Source: Methylophilus sp.
GTDB taxonomy: Bacteria; Pseudomonadota; Gammaproteobacteria; Burkholderiales; Methylophilaceae
DNA: 64,000 nt
NCBI RefSeq assembly: GCF_008015755.1
Contig: NZ_SSGF01000023.1
Location: 1-64,000 of the forward strand
Direction: 5' to 3'
The notes under the pieces were generated by a model. The model was not told the origin of the DNA, did no database searches, and worked only from the letters and a program-made list of their open reading frames with translations. Made by a program: the position numbers and the translations under genes. Shown in pieces: positions 36,204-44,969 of this stretch. The number at the start of each line of letters is the position of its first letter. Positions within the stretch are counted from its first letter, which is position 1.

Positions 36204-36901
36204 GCCCGCGCCTTTTACAGATTGCCTCATGGCTCAGACCGACACGCTCAACCTTGAGTCCCTATCGCCACGCATTAATACAGACCGATCTCAAGCGCGT
36301 TGAATTCGGATTAAGCTGTTTGCTGTGGGTTTGCGTAACCCTGATAAGTGGTCTGGTCTGGCAACAGAGTAACCACCTGTTTGATCTGGGCGGGAGCAGT
36401 ATCGTTAGAAGGCCGCCCCAACAACTGCGACAGACTGAGCGACAGCTTCTTCCCAAAGAGATAGAAGCCTCTGAGCCGATGGTGAATAGGCAAGCCTTGC
36501 CTAGCCTGTTCCATTTTGAGCACGTGACTGTGGCGCAGACCACCGCTAAGCGCGTGCCTGCGCCTGAGATGCTGATACCTCCAGCTGAAAAAGTCCCTTC
36601 CTATCCGTCTCATCTGACGGTGCAAGTGCAAGCTACACCATCATTGGCAACAGGGGTGAGAACGCAGCTCAACCTAGCGACCGAGCAATTGCGCTCTGGG
36701 CAATTATTCATAGCGCGTCAATCGTTTGAGCAGGTGCTAAAGCAGGACCCGCATCAGGTAGTCGCATTGGCTGGCATGCTGGTGATTACTAGCCAGCAAG
36801 GCGATATTCAACAGCGGGAAGATTACCTGAGCAGGATGCGTCAGGAAATTCCAGACTATATCCCTGATGATGATTTGTTTTTAATGCTGCTGGAGGATTG
36901 A
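36200..36901 (+). CDS. Bitopic membrane protein with C-terminal TPR-like repeat (MshN-like position)
   Basis: This is a 233-residue protein. One membrane helix lies at about residues 34-54 ('FGLSCLLWVCVTLISGLVWQ'), then a Pro-rich linker, then a helical tail 'NLATEQLRSGQLFIARQSFE' with the spacing of a tetratricopeptide repeat. It lies between the secretin and the ATPase of the MSHA-like locus, as MshN does in Vibrio. It probably supports pilus assembly in the periplasm; sequence similarity alone would not name it. Confidence 0.7.
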   Translation: MSPRLLQIASWLRPTRSTLSPYRHALIQTDLKRVEFGLSCLLWVCVTLISGLVWQQSNHLFDLGGSSIVRRPPQQLRQTERQLLPKEIEASEPMVNRQALPSLFHFEHVTVAQTTAKRVPAPEMLIPPAEKVPSYPSHLTVQVQATPSLATGVRTQLNLATEQLRSGQLFIARQSFEQVLKQDPHQVVALAGMLVITSQQGDIQQREDYLSRMRQEIPDYIPDDDLFLMLLED

Positions 36902-36903
36902 GT

Positions 36904-38628
36904 ATGCTGGCCGCCACAAACAACACGCGTATTGGTGAGTGGATGTTGGCAAAGGGCATGATTACTGCCGACCAGTTAGAAATTGCGCTTATCGAACAAC
37001 AAAAACATCGGCTGCTGCTCGGGCAACAATTGGTCAGATTGCACTTTGTGACCGACGCCATGATACGTGATGTGCTAGCACATCATCATGCGCAGGAAAG
37101 CATAGACTTGCAGCAGGTGATTGCCGATCCGGAAGCGCTGGCTATGGTACCCGAGACGTTTGCCAGGCAACATGGGGTGTTGCCATTGGATTTATCTGCA
37201 GACAAGCAAACCATGCGAGTGGCTTTCTCTGGTCACAATCATCTGCTGGCGCTAGATGCTCTGCGCCATCTATTAGGCGGCACCATACAGTGCAAGCCGG
37301 TATTGGCGACAGAGGCGCATCTGGAGCAGGCGCTGGATAAGTTTTATGGGCATAGTTTGTCGCTCGACAGTCTCTTGCGTGAAATTGAGCAGGAAAGCAG
37401 CGCCCCGGCACTGTTGTCTGCGCAGCAAACATCGCGGCCAGTGATCCGGCTGGTCAATGCCGTATTGGTGGATGCGGTCAAACAAGGCGCTTCCGATATC
37501 CACTTTGAACCCGAACAGGCTTTCCTGAGGATACGTTATCGTATTGACGGTGTCTTGTGGCAAATCCGCTGTTTACACGACCGTTATTGGCCCGCTATGT
37601 GCGTCAGGCTCAAAATACTCTCAGGCATGGACATCGCCGAACAGCGGACACCACAGGATGGACGGGTTAACTTGTTTTTATGCGGGCGGCAGATTGATTT
37701 TCGCGTCTCCAGTCATCCGACATTGCATGGCGAGAATCTGGTGTTGCGCGTGCTGGACCGAGATAAGGCGATTATTCCACTAGAGGCGATGGGATTACGG
37801 CCGCCACAATTGCAACAGCTTACATCCATGCTGGCCAAACCAGAGGGATTGTTGATTTTAACCGGGCCGACCGGCAGTGGCAAAACAACCACTTTGTATT
37901 CGATGCTCGGCCATCTCAATCATGAGCACGTCAACATCATGACGCTGGAAGACCCGGTGGAGTATCCACATGCGCTGATGCGTCAAACGTCGGTAAATGC
38001 TGCCAACAAGGTCGATTTTATCAATGGTATCCGTGCAATTTTACGCCAGGACCCAGACATCATTCTGGTTGGCGAAGTGCGTGATGAATCCACCGCCGCC
38101 ATGGCCGTACGGGCGGCGATGACTGGCCATCTGGTGATGACCACCTTGCATACCAATAGTGCGGCGGCGGCTTTTTCACGGTTGCAAGACCTCGGCGTCA
38201 GCTTGCATATGATGACCGGCTGTTTGGTGGGCGTGGTTGCACAAAGATTGCTGCGACGCTTATGTTTGCATTGCAAGCGAGAGACGGTGGCAGACAGCGG
38301 ACTAGTCAGATTGTTATGTCAGGCGGGTGTGCCAGCGCAGGCGGGGGCGCAATCCGTGTTTGAGGCAGGCGGATGCGCGCATTGCCGCATGAGTGGCTAT
38401 CACGGCCGCTTGGTCATCATGGAGGTGCTTGCCATGCATGCGGATATGGAGGACATGCTAATGCATGCCTCCCCTATGCAACGTTTACAACAGCAAGCCA
38501 GGCAACATGGCTATACCACATTGGCTGAAGAAGGGTTGCAACTGGTGGCTGCCGGTGAGACCAGCTTGCAGGAGCTGCAACGGGTGGTTGATTTAAGTGC
38601 ATTTGAGACGGTTGCGGCCATGCCATGA
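36904..38628 (+). CDS. mshE: Type IV pilus extension ATPase, MshE/PilB family
   Basis: This is a 574-residue hexameric ATPase that powers pilus extension. The N-terminal MshEN-type domain ('RIGEWMLAKGMITADQLEIA', 'LLGQQLVRLHFVTDAMIRDV') is of the kind that binds cyclic di-GMP in MshE. The motor follows with Walker A 'GPTGSGKTTTLYS', the Asp box 'IMTLEDPVEYPH', Walker B 'ILRQDPDIILVGEVRDEST' and the His box 'TGHLVMTTLHTNS'. The zinc knot has Cys pairs in 'LCLHCKRE' and 'CAHCRMSGYHGR'. The ATG at 36904 is preferred over a TTG six bases upstream because GGAGG then has the right spacing. Confidence 0.92.
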   Translation: MLAATNNTRIGEWMLAKGMITADQLEIALIEQQKHRLLLGQQLVRLHFVTDAMIRDVLAHHHAQESIDLQQVIADPEALAMVPETFARQHGVLPLDLSADKQTMRVAFSGHNHLLALDALRHLLGGTIQCKPVLATEAHLEQALDKFYGHSLSLDSLLREIEQESSAPALLSAQQTSRPVIRLVNAVLVDAVKQGASDIHFEPEQAFLRIRYRIDGVLWQIRCLHDRYWPAMCVRLKILSGMDIAEQRTPQDGRVNLFLCGRQIDFRVSSHPTLHGENLVLRVLDRDKAIIPLEAMGLRPPQLQQLTSMLAKPEGLLILTGPTGSGKTTTLYSMLGHLNHEHVNIMTLEDPVEYPHALMRQTSVNAANKVDFINGIRAILRQDPDIILVGEVRDESTAAMAVRAAMTGHLVMTTLHTNSAAAAFSRLQDLGVSLHMMTGCLVGVVAQRLLRRLCLHCKRETVADSGLVRLLCQAGVPAQAGAQSVFEAGGCAHCRMSGYHGRLVIMEVLAMHADMEDMLMHASPMQRLQQQARQHGYTTLAEEGLQLVAAGETSLQELQRVVDLSAFETVAAMP

Positions 38629-39824
38629 CCAGTTATCGTTACACCGCAATTGACCAATACGGCCACCGCCAGCGTGGCATGCTGGACGTGGCTGATGAGC
38701 AAGCGTTGATGGCGAGTTTGCAGCAACAAGGCTTGGAGTTACTGACCTTTAAATTGGCGCAGTCTTTGTTATGGCGGCAACCACGCGTGAATACGCAAAC
38801 ACTGATTTTATTTTGTGTGCAAATGGAGCAACTGCTGCAAGCCGGCGTGCCATTGTTGCAGTCCGTGGCCGAATTAACCGACCAAAGCGAGCATCGAGGC
38901 ATGATGCTGGCGCTGCAAGGTGTGCAGCGAGAGTTGGAGGCTGGCAAGTTATTGTCACAAGCGTTGCAGGCGCAGCCGCAGGTTTTTCCAGCGCTGTTAG
39001 GGCAACTCATTGCGGCGGGCGAGTGCACCGGGCAGCTGCCTGAAATTTTTGGGCATTTGACACGTACCTTGTCATGGCAGGCAGAGTTAGTCGCACAAGT
39101 GCGTCGCGGGCTAACTTATCCGGCGGTGCTATGTGTCATGGTGTCGGTCGCCGCCTATGTGATGTTGACTTTTCTGGTGCCGCAAATGGCCAGTTTTTTG
39201 CAAAGCCTGGGTCAGTCGCTGCCCTGGTCTACCCGTTTGCTGTTGGCATTGTCGGACGCGGTGATGGGCTATGGGGTGTGGTTGGTATTTGGCCTCATTG
39301 TCCTAGTTAGCGCCATGCTACTAGCTATACGTCGCTCACCGACACTGGCATTTTTTGTGGATCAACGCCTATTAAAGCTGCCTGTGGTCGGACGTTTGTG
39401 GCATCAATTGGTGCTGGCGAGGCTTTGCAGATTTCTGGGCTTGATGTATCAGGCAGGGATTCCATTATTGCAAGCGCTAGAGTGGTGTCAGCCTTTGTTG
39501 CAGCAGCGCGTCATGGCACACGCGTTGTCAGAGGTCCACCAGCGCGTGCAGGCCGGTGAAAGCCTCACTGCAAGTTTTGCCGCCACCCGTCATTTTCCAC
39601 CCTTGATGTTACGCATGTTGAGTGTGGGTGAAACCACCGGTGCACTGGATAAAATGCTATTTCAGTTGGCCACCTTTTATGACCGGGAGGTGCAGTCGCA
39701 ATTGCAGATGTTATTAAGACTGCTTGAACCGGCATTGACTATCGCATTGGGCCTCATGTTGTTATTTTTAATGGCTGCGGTGATGTTGCCCGTGTATGAC
39801 AGCTTTTCCAGTTTGCGCTATTAA
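38625..39824 (+). CDS. mshG: Type IV pilus/type II secretion platform protein, MshG/PilC family
   Basis: This is a 399-residue inner-membrane platform protein of the GspF family. There are two T2SSF repeats (about residues 65-190 and 270-390), each ending with hydrophobic helices ('AVLCVMVSVAAYVMLTFLVP' and 'EPALTIALGLMLLFLMAAVM'). Signatures are 'FCVQMEQLLQAGVPLLQSVA' and 'LIAAGECTGQLPEIF'. It overlaps the ATPase gene by four bases, the normal motor-platform pair. Confidence 0.92.
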   Translation: MTSYRYTAIDQYGHRQRGMLDVADEQALMASLQQQGLELLTFKLAQSLLWRQPRVNTQTLILFCVQMEQLLQAGVPLLQSVAELTDQSEHRGMMLALQGVQRELEAGKLLSQALQAQPQVFPALLGQLIAAGECTGQLPEIFGHLTRTLSWQAELVAQVRRGLTYPAVLCVMVSVAAYVMLTFLVPQMASFLQSLGQSLPWSTRLLLALSDAVMGYGVWLVFGLIVLVSAMLLAIRRSPTLAFFVDQRLLKLPVVGRLWHQLVLARLCRFLGLMYQAGIPLLQALEWCQPLLQQRVMAHALSEVHQRVQAGESLTASFAATRHFPPLMLRMLSVGETTGALDKMLFQLATFYDREVQSQLQMLLRLLEPALTIALGLMLLFLMAAVMLPVYDSFSSLRY

Positions 39825-39826
39825 GC

Positions 39827-41344
39827 ATGGCGAATCATCACTTTATTGTCCTGATTGATCAATTGCGCTGGCGTGTTGTACAGATGCGTGGGCAGGCCTT
39901 TTTGGCGATGCGTACCTTTGAGGTCGATGATGGCAGTCGCGCCGAGTTGTTGCGCTGGTGGCAAGCATTTCCACAAGCAACGGTGAGCTTTCTCACCAAT
40001 CATGCTGATGAGCACTATCACGTTGAAGGGTTGCCGCATGTGCGCGGCGCGACCGGGCGTCAATTGCTCATGCGCAAGCTGGCTGCCTGGCCTTTGTCGC
40101 AAGGCATGCACGCGGTTTGCCGCTTGGATACTGTACAAACGCTGCGTCGGGAGAGCCGCTTTTTGTTTGTGGCATGCTTGTATCCGCCGTTGGCGGACTG
40201 GCTGCCCACCTTGCAGGCAGCCGCTATTCGCGTGCAGGGGGTCTACACGCACGCATTGAGCCTGGCTTGCTGGTTGCCACCACCACAGCAAAATGTCACG
40301 CATTGTCTTTGTATTGAGTACACGCAGCAGCAGGTGCGTCTGAGTTATTTGCAACAACAGCGCCTGTTTTTTAGTCGCCTGATTTTGCTGCCGCCAGACC
40401 TGTTCTCTACTTCCGAGGCTTGTGCTGCCCGCATTCTGCATGAGGTTGGCCAGATACGTATGACGCTGCTGCATCAGCAATGGCTACAGCAGGCCGATGT
40501 GTTGCACATTGCGTGGTTAGGCCTGGTGCCAATGGAGGCTTCGTGGATAAAGCCGCAGTTGCCAGCGGGCTGTGCATGGACCGATTTGTCGGATGCGGTG
40601 TTGGCACGTCAACTCGGGTACCGCGCCATGCCAGATGGGCTGAGTGTCATGGACTGGGCGGCGTTGCAGGTTGTTTTAAAGGGCAGCTTACCTAATCTGG
40701 CGCCTGAGTATGCGTTATTGGCGGGCAGCATCGTACGCGTCAGGCGTCGCCTGCATTGGGCGGGGATGGTCATGGCCGCTATGATGATCGTTGCTGGCGG
40801 GGTTGCGATACGAGCCACACAATTTGCAGAGGCGCGCATGCAGCAGGTGCGTTATCAACTCAGTGCTTTACCCGCGGCGCCAACCAGTAGTGTGAGCGAG
40901 GCGCAGTTGCCGCAAATGCGCGCATTCACGCAGGCGATGCAAAGTTTGCAATCTTCTGTCCAGTCACCGGGGCCAGCATTAGCGATGATGCAACAGGCCT
41001 TGGCGGGCGTCGTCCACTGGCGTGTCGCCAGCCTTGAATGGGCCGTGGCGGACCAGCCGTTGGCACCAGCGCTGTCGAAACCTGCATTTGATTGGCAAGA
41101 AACGCTGACGATCACCTGGAATAAGGTCGAGCAAAGTGGAGCAGCTTCGGAGGAGTGGCAGCAGTTGTTGCGTCGCTTGCGTGAATTGCCCGTCGTTGAG
41201 AAAGTTGATGTGTTGACGCCAATGGCCTCTACTGATGCTTCTCAGCGGCAGGGAGGCACTGGTCCGGCACTGTGGCCAGATCAGCCACCGGTACTTAAGG
41301 TGTATTTGCGACATGACCGGCCTGGGGCGGCTAATGAAAGCTAG
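39827..41344 (+). CDS. PilM/PilN-like assembly protein (MshI-like fusion)
   Basis: This is a 505-residue protein of the MSHA-like locus. Residues 1-295 look like a divergent actin-fold PilM/MshI module without clear phosphate loops. A single membrane helix is at about 308-328 ('AGMVMAAMMIVAGGVAIRAT'). The remainder is a helical and ferredoxin-like periplasmic part comparable in layout to PilN. In ordinary pilus systems these are two genes; here one polypeptide seems to cover both. The domain assignment comes from layout and gene order, as conservation is weak. Confidence 0.65.
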   Translation: MANHHFIVLIDQLRWRVVQMRGQAFLAMRTFEVDDGSRAELLRWWQAFPQATVSFLTNHADEHYHVEGLPHVRGATGRQLLMRKLAAWPLSQGMHAVCRLDTVQTLRRESRFLFVACLYPPLADWLPTLQAAAIRVQGVYTHALSLACWLPPPQQNVTHCLCIEYTQQQVRLSYLQQQRLFFSRLILLPPDLFSTSEACAARILHEVGQIRMTLLHQQWLQQADVLHIAWLGLVPMEASWIKPQLPAGCAWTDLSDAVLARQLGYRAMPDGLSVMDWAALQVVLKGSLPNLAPEYALLAGSIVRVRRRLHWAGMVMAAMMIVAGGVAIRATQFAEARMQQVRYQLSALPAAPTSSVSEAQLPQMRAFTQAMQSLQSSVQSPGPALAMMQQALAGVVHWRVASLEWAVADQPLAPALSKPAFDWQETLTITWNKVEQSGAASEEWQQLLRRLRELPVVEKVDVLTPMASTDASQRQGGTGPALWPDQPPVLKVYLRHDRPGAANES

Positions 41345-41954
41345 CAATTACTGGCCCACATTACGTGTGTCTGCGATCGGTTGGATAGTCGCGCTATGTC
41401 TGCTGGCCGGTGCGTTGGGCATCGTTTTACAGCGTCAATCGGTGATTGAAGAACACTGGCGGCAGGCAAAAAAGCAATTACAACAACGCCAGCAACAACT
41501 GACACAGCAGGCCAGTGATCAGCCTGAAATTGCGTTTTTTCTCGCGCATCGTTCAAAATGGCAGGCGCTAGGAGTGATGCAGGCGCCTGATTTTGATCGG
41601 TGGGATGCTGCCTTGGTCGCCATGCAGCAGCAATTTGCGTTGCCGCATGTCAGTTACCAGATGCAGCCGTCGCTGACATGTGCTGCGTCGACCTGTCAGC
41701 AGCAATGGCCAACGGCTCAGCCGCCAGCCTTTAATATCAGCGTGACTCCCATACAACTCACATGGTCAGTGGCACATGAGTCCGATGTGATGGGCTGGTT
41801 ACAGAAACTTCAGCGCGCAGATGTTGGTTTATTGCTGCTGCGTCGTTGCCACTGGAGATTGGCAGCAGGCGCCGATCTAATTGCTGCGCAATGTGACCTT
41901 GACCTTTTTAATTTCCCTCATGTGTTACCCGTTGAACTGATGGGGGCGCCATGA
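41334..41954 (+). CDS. PilO-like bitopic protein (MshJ-like)
   Basis: This is a 206-residue protein. The ATG at 41334 overlaps the preceding gene by 11 bases. It has a membrane helix at about residues 11-33, then a Gln-rich coiled coil ('HWRQAKKQLQQRQQQLTQQA') and a small globular domain with a close Cys pair (Cys-Ala-Ala-Ser-Thr-Cys). The size, topology and place after the PilM/N-like gene match MshJ/PilO proteins of alignment complexes. Confidence 0.7.
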   Translation: MKASNYWPTLRVSAIGWIVALCLLAGALGIVLQRQSVIEEHWRQAKKQLQQRQQQLTQQASDQPEIAFFLAHRSKWQALGVMQAPDFDRWDAALVAMQQQFALPHVSYQMQPSLTCAASTCQQQWPTAQPPAFNISVTPIQLTWSVAHESDVMGWLQKLQRADVGLLLLRRCHWRLAAGADLIAAQCDLDLFNFPHVLPVELMGAP

Positions 41955-43147
41955 ACTCTGTCCGAGCAATGCAAAAGATGCAAACCGGTATCGCCATCTG
42001 GGTGGTGTTGCTATTGTTATCTGGGATGGGCGGCTGGACCTTATATCTGGCGCAAAGTACTTATCCTGCCCGGCAGCGTGCGATGCAAAAAACCATCGTC
42101 TCGCTGGCAGCGGCGCAACAGGCCTTGCTGGCTTATGCGCTGCAGCCATTAGGCACGACTCCGTGTGAATTGAATTGTCCGCGCCCCGGTGATTTGCCTT
42201 GCCCAGACCGCAATAATGATGGCATTGCAGAAACCTCATGTAGCAATACCTCGCGCTTGGGGCGGCTGCCCTGGAAAACCCTGGGTGTCGGCGATCTACG
42301 CGACGGCAGCGGTGAGCGATTGTGGTACGCAGTCTCCGAGCGTTATAAAAACAATCCGCGCCTGCGCCCTCTGAACCTGGATACGCCGGGTACCTGGAGT
42401 GTGATTTCGTCAGAGGGAGTGGTGTGGGATGCGACGCAAGGCAATGGCGTGGTGGCGGTGTTGGTGGCACCCATGCAGCCACTGGTGCGTGAGGATGGCT
42501 GGTTGCAGCAACGCGAAGACGCCACGACCGAGATTGCCAAGCATTACCTGGATATCAATCGCGCGGCTGATCATGCCAATGCGCAAGAAAACGCAGCGCA
42601 GGGCTTTGTCCGCGCGCCATCCACCACACATTTTAATGATGTGGTCTGGCCCATCACCGCTAGCCAAATGCACCAAGCCATGCAAAAACAGGTGCTGGCA
42701 GAGGTCAAGCGCAGCCTGCGCTGTGTTGCATCGCCATGTCCTGTCTACCCCATGCCAGCAGCGGTCGAAGACAGTAGTTGTTTGGGTAGCCAGCCCTTGG
42801 GGGTCGGTCAATGTCTTTCTGCTGCCAGCAGTATCGGTCGCCTGCCGCTGGATGCAAATGCACACTGGCCTTGGGCAGTACAACATGTGCTGGATGGCAA
42901 TCCACAGCATCACTGGTTTCAGCAGAATGCGTGGCGAGAGCAGGTGTTTTACCTGCCAGGTCAGACACAAGCCAGCATCCTCCTCAGCGGAGAACGCTTG
43001 CCGGGCCAAGTCCGCGATGGCGCGATGGACAAGCTGCATCTGAATGCCTACCTTGAAGCCGCCACCTTGCAGTGGTTGCATGTGCAAGACACGACAGCAT
43101 TAGATTTATCGAGTAACGACATCCAGGATAAGGCGACGCGGCCATGA
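41951..43147 (+). CDS. Pseudopilin-like protein with Cys-rich 'LPCPD' head
   Basis: This is a 398-residue protein with a short charged start and a hydrophobic helix at about 13-35 ('GIAIWVVLLLLSGMGGWTLY') but no clear prepilin peptidase site with Glu at position 5. The soluble part has Cys pairs in 'PCELNCPRPGDLPCPDRNND' followed by 'LGRLPWKTLGVGDLRDGSGE'. This Pro-Cys-Pro-Asp / Leu-Pro-Trp / Leu-Gly-x-Gly pattern recurs in the next gene, so the two are distant paralogues. It is probably a large minor pilin or tip protein (PilX/GspK-like role inferred). Confidence 0.65.
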   Translation: MNSVRAMQKMQTGIAIWVVLLLLSGMGGWTLYLAQSTYPARQRAMQKTIVSLAAAQQALLAYALQPLGTTPCELNCPRPGDLPCPDRNNDGIAETSCSNTSRLGRLPWKTLGVGDLRDGSGERLWYAVSERYKNNPRLRPLNLDTPGTWSVISSEGVVWDATQGNGVVAVLVAPMQPLVREDGWLQQREDATTEIAKHYLDINRAADHANAQENAAQGFVRAPSTTHFNDVVWPITASQMHQAMQKQVLAEVKRSLRCVASPCPVYPMPAAVEDSSCLGSQPLGVGQCLSAASSIGRLPLDANAHWPWAVQHVLDGNPQHHWFQQNAWREQVFYLPGQTQASILLSGERLPGQVRDGAMDKLHLNAYLEAATLQWLHVQDTTALDLSSNDIQDKATRP

Positions 43148-43872
43148 GCTTGACGCGGGGTAATCGCCAGAGGTGTTTGAGGCCCGCAATGTCTGGATTC
43201 AGCTTGCTGGAGATGGCGCTGGCATTGGTGATTTTGAGTTTAATGATGGGCTGGTTGATGACGCCATTGCGGGTGCAACATGGCTTGCAGAAATACCAGC
43301 AAACTGAACAACGGCTGGTTGCGGCCCAGCAGGCGTTGATCGGCCACGCCATTATCTATCATTATTTGCCATGCCCGGATACTGACCAACCGCCAGATGG
43401 CTGGGAAAATGTATCAGCAAATCAAACTTGTGTTGACGTTGAGGGCGTGCTGCCGTGGCTGCAATTAGGCCTGGGGGCCACCGATGCCTGGGGGCGGTTT
43501 TTTCGCTATCGTGCCGATAGTACTTTTACCCATCATACACAGTGGTTTTCCGTGTCTGCGGCAGAGACTGCCAGCAATATTCAAGTGGTGGGTGAGTTTG
43601 GACAATTGACCAGCGGCCCCAGCCGTCCGGCCGCGATAGTCCTTTCGCATGGCGAAAACGGGCTGGGTGGCATACAATCGGTGTCTGGCGGGCAAGCGCA
43701 TGCGATGGCGGCACCGACGCACCCCGATGAGCAGGAAAATGCTGATGGCGACCTCACTTTTGTCGATAAAGCCCAGCAGCAGGCGGGTGGGGCCGTGTTT
43801 GATGACCGTGTGGTGATATTGTCGCCCAAAGTATTAATACAGCAAATGGTGCAGGCGCAGCGCCTGCCTTGA
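43144..43872 (+). CDS. Prepilin-like protein with type IV pilin N-terminus
   Basis: This is a 242-residue protein with a leader of about 18 residues and the prepilin peptidase site Gly|Phe-Ser-Leu-Leu-Glu, followed by the hydrophobic helix 'MALALVILSLMMGWLMTPL'. The head shares 'LPCPDTDQPPDGWENV', 'GVLPWLQLGLGATDAWGRFF' with the gene before it. It is the last gene of the MSHA-like operon and the only one with a canonical class III signal. A minor pseudopilin is more likely than the major subunit because of its size and Cys-containing head. Confidence 0.8.
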   Translation: MSLTRGNRQRCLRPAMSGFSLLEMALALVILSLMMGWLMTPLRVQHGLQKYQQTEQRLVAAQQALIGHAIIYHYLPCPDTDQPPDGWENVSANQTCVDVEGVLPWLQLGLGATDAWGRFFRYRADSTFTHHTQWFSVSAAETASNIQVVGEFGQLTSGPSRPAAIVLSHGENGLGGIQSVSGGQAHAMAAPTHPDEQENADGDLTFVDKAQQQAGGAVFDDRVVILSPKVLIQQMVQAQRLP

Positions 43873-43889
43873 GTAAACGGATATGGTTC

Positions 43890-44642
43890 ATGCAAGACGA
43901 TTTATTGTTACGTTATAGTCGGCACATCATGTTGCCGCAAGTGGAATACGCGGGCCAGGAAAAGCTCACGCAAAGCCATGCGCTGATCATTGGCGCCGGT
44001 GGTTTGGGTGCGCCGGTGGCCATGTACCTCGCTGCCGCCGGTGTCGGCACTTTAACCATTTGCGACTTTGACCAGGTGGATTTAACCAACCTGCAGCGCC
44101 AGATTATTCACACCACTGCGGCGGTGGGGCAAAACAAGGCCTTGTCTGCACAAGCGACGATTGCCAGCCTGAATCCTGAGGTCAAAGTGAATGTCGAGAC
44201 AACCCGGCTGAACAAGGAAGCGCTTGCCGGACGTGTAGCCACTGCTGATGTGGTGATTGATTGCTCGGATAATTTTGCCACACGCTACTTAATCAACCAG
44301 CTTTGCTTTACCCACAAAACACCCTTGGTTTCGGGCGCAGCCATTGGTTTTGAGGGTCAATTAAGTGTGTTTGATTTTCGTCATGACGACAGCCCGTGTT
44401 ATCACTGCTTGTACCCCGATGTGGGCGATGACCAGGCTTTGCGTTGTGCCGATAATGGCGTATTTGCACCGCTGGTTGGCATGATAGGCACCGCACAAGC
44501 GGCTGAAGCATTGAAACTGTTGCTGAATATTGGCCATACCATGCAAGGCCGATTGTTATTGCTGGATGCTTTGAGTGCCGAGTGGCGCACCATCCGCTTG
44601 AAAAAAGACCCGTCGTGCTTAGTGTGTGGGGCGCGTGTTTAA
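43890..44642 (+). CDS. moeB: MoeB/ThiF-family adenylyltransferase
   Basis: This 250-residue E1-like enzyme adenylates the C-terminal Gly-Gly of a sulfur-carrier protein (MoaD or ThiS). The ATP site is 'IIGAGGLGAPVAMYLAAAGV', then 'DFDQVDLTNLQRQIIHTTAA', Asp in 'VVIDCSDNFATRYLIN', zinc Cys pairs 'CYHCLYP' and 'CLVCG', and 'RCADNGVFAPLVGMIG'. The start at 43890 gives the standard family length. Whether it serves molybdopterin or thiamine synthesis cannot be decided here, as no moa or thi gene is nearby. Confidence 0.88.
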   Translation: MQDDLLLRYSRHIMLPQVEYAGQEKLTQSHALIIGAGGLGAPVAMYLAAAGVGTLTICDFDQVDLTNLQRQIIHTTAAVGQNKALSAQATIASLNPEVKVNVETTRLNKEALAGRVATADVVIDCSDNFATRYLINQLCFTHKTPLVSGAAIGFEGQLSVFDFRHDDSPCYHCLYPDVGDDQALRCADNGVFAPLVGMIGTAQAAEALKLLLNIGHTMQGRLLLLDALSAEWRTIRLKKDPSCLVCGARV

Positions 44643-44836
44643 GTCTTTGCGTTGAGAGCATTCACCAGTTCGGTAATCTCCCATTCGCAGCCGCCACATC
44701 CGCTTAGTGCGCCTGAGTAACGCGAAATACCATCCAGATCTTTGCCTTGGGCGACCAGCTCAATAATCAAGCCTCGTGTTGTGCCACTGCAACTGCATAA
44801 GACTTCTTTCGGGTTTTCTTCTTCCATGTCAGACAT
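44639..44836 (-). CDS. Small BFD-like [2Fe-2S]-binding protein
   Basis: This is a 65-residue protein of the bacterioferritin-associated ferredoxin type. Cys-x-Cys in 'EVLCSCSGTTRGLI' and Cys-x-x-Cys in 'GALSGCGGCEWEITELV' give the four cluster ligands. Family members help release iron from bacterioferritin or serve as redox domains in larger enzymes. The short form with ATG at 44836 is chosen; a much longer open frame upstream has no support. It converges on moeB with a four-base overlap. No bacterioferritin gene is adjacent. Confidence 0.75.
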   Translation of the reverse strand: MSDMEEENPKEVLCSCSGTTRGLIIELVAQGKDLDGISRYSGALSGCGGCEWEITELVNALNAKT

Positions 44837-44969
44837 CTGTAGATTATCCTCTAAAACCAAGGCCGTATGATAGCGGCGGCTTTTTTTGTCAGACAGATAA
44901 TTTGTGCAACGGTTGCTGTCAATCTGAAAGCCCGTTAGCATCTGGTTAAACTGTTCAAAGGGGTGGGGC

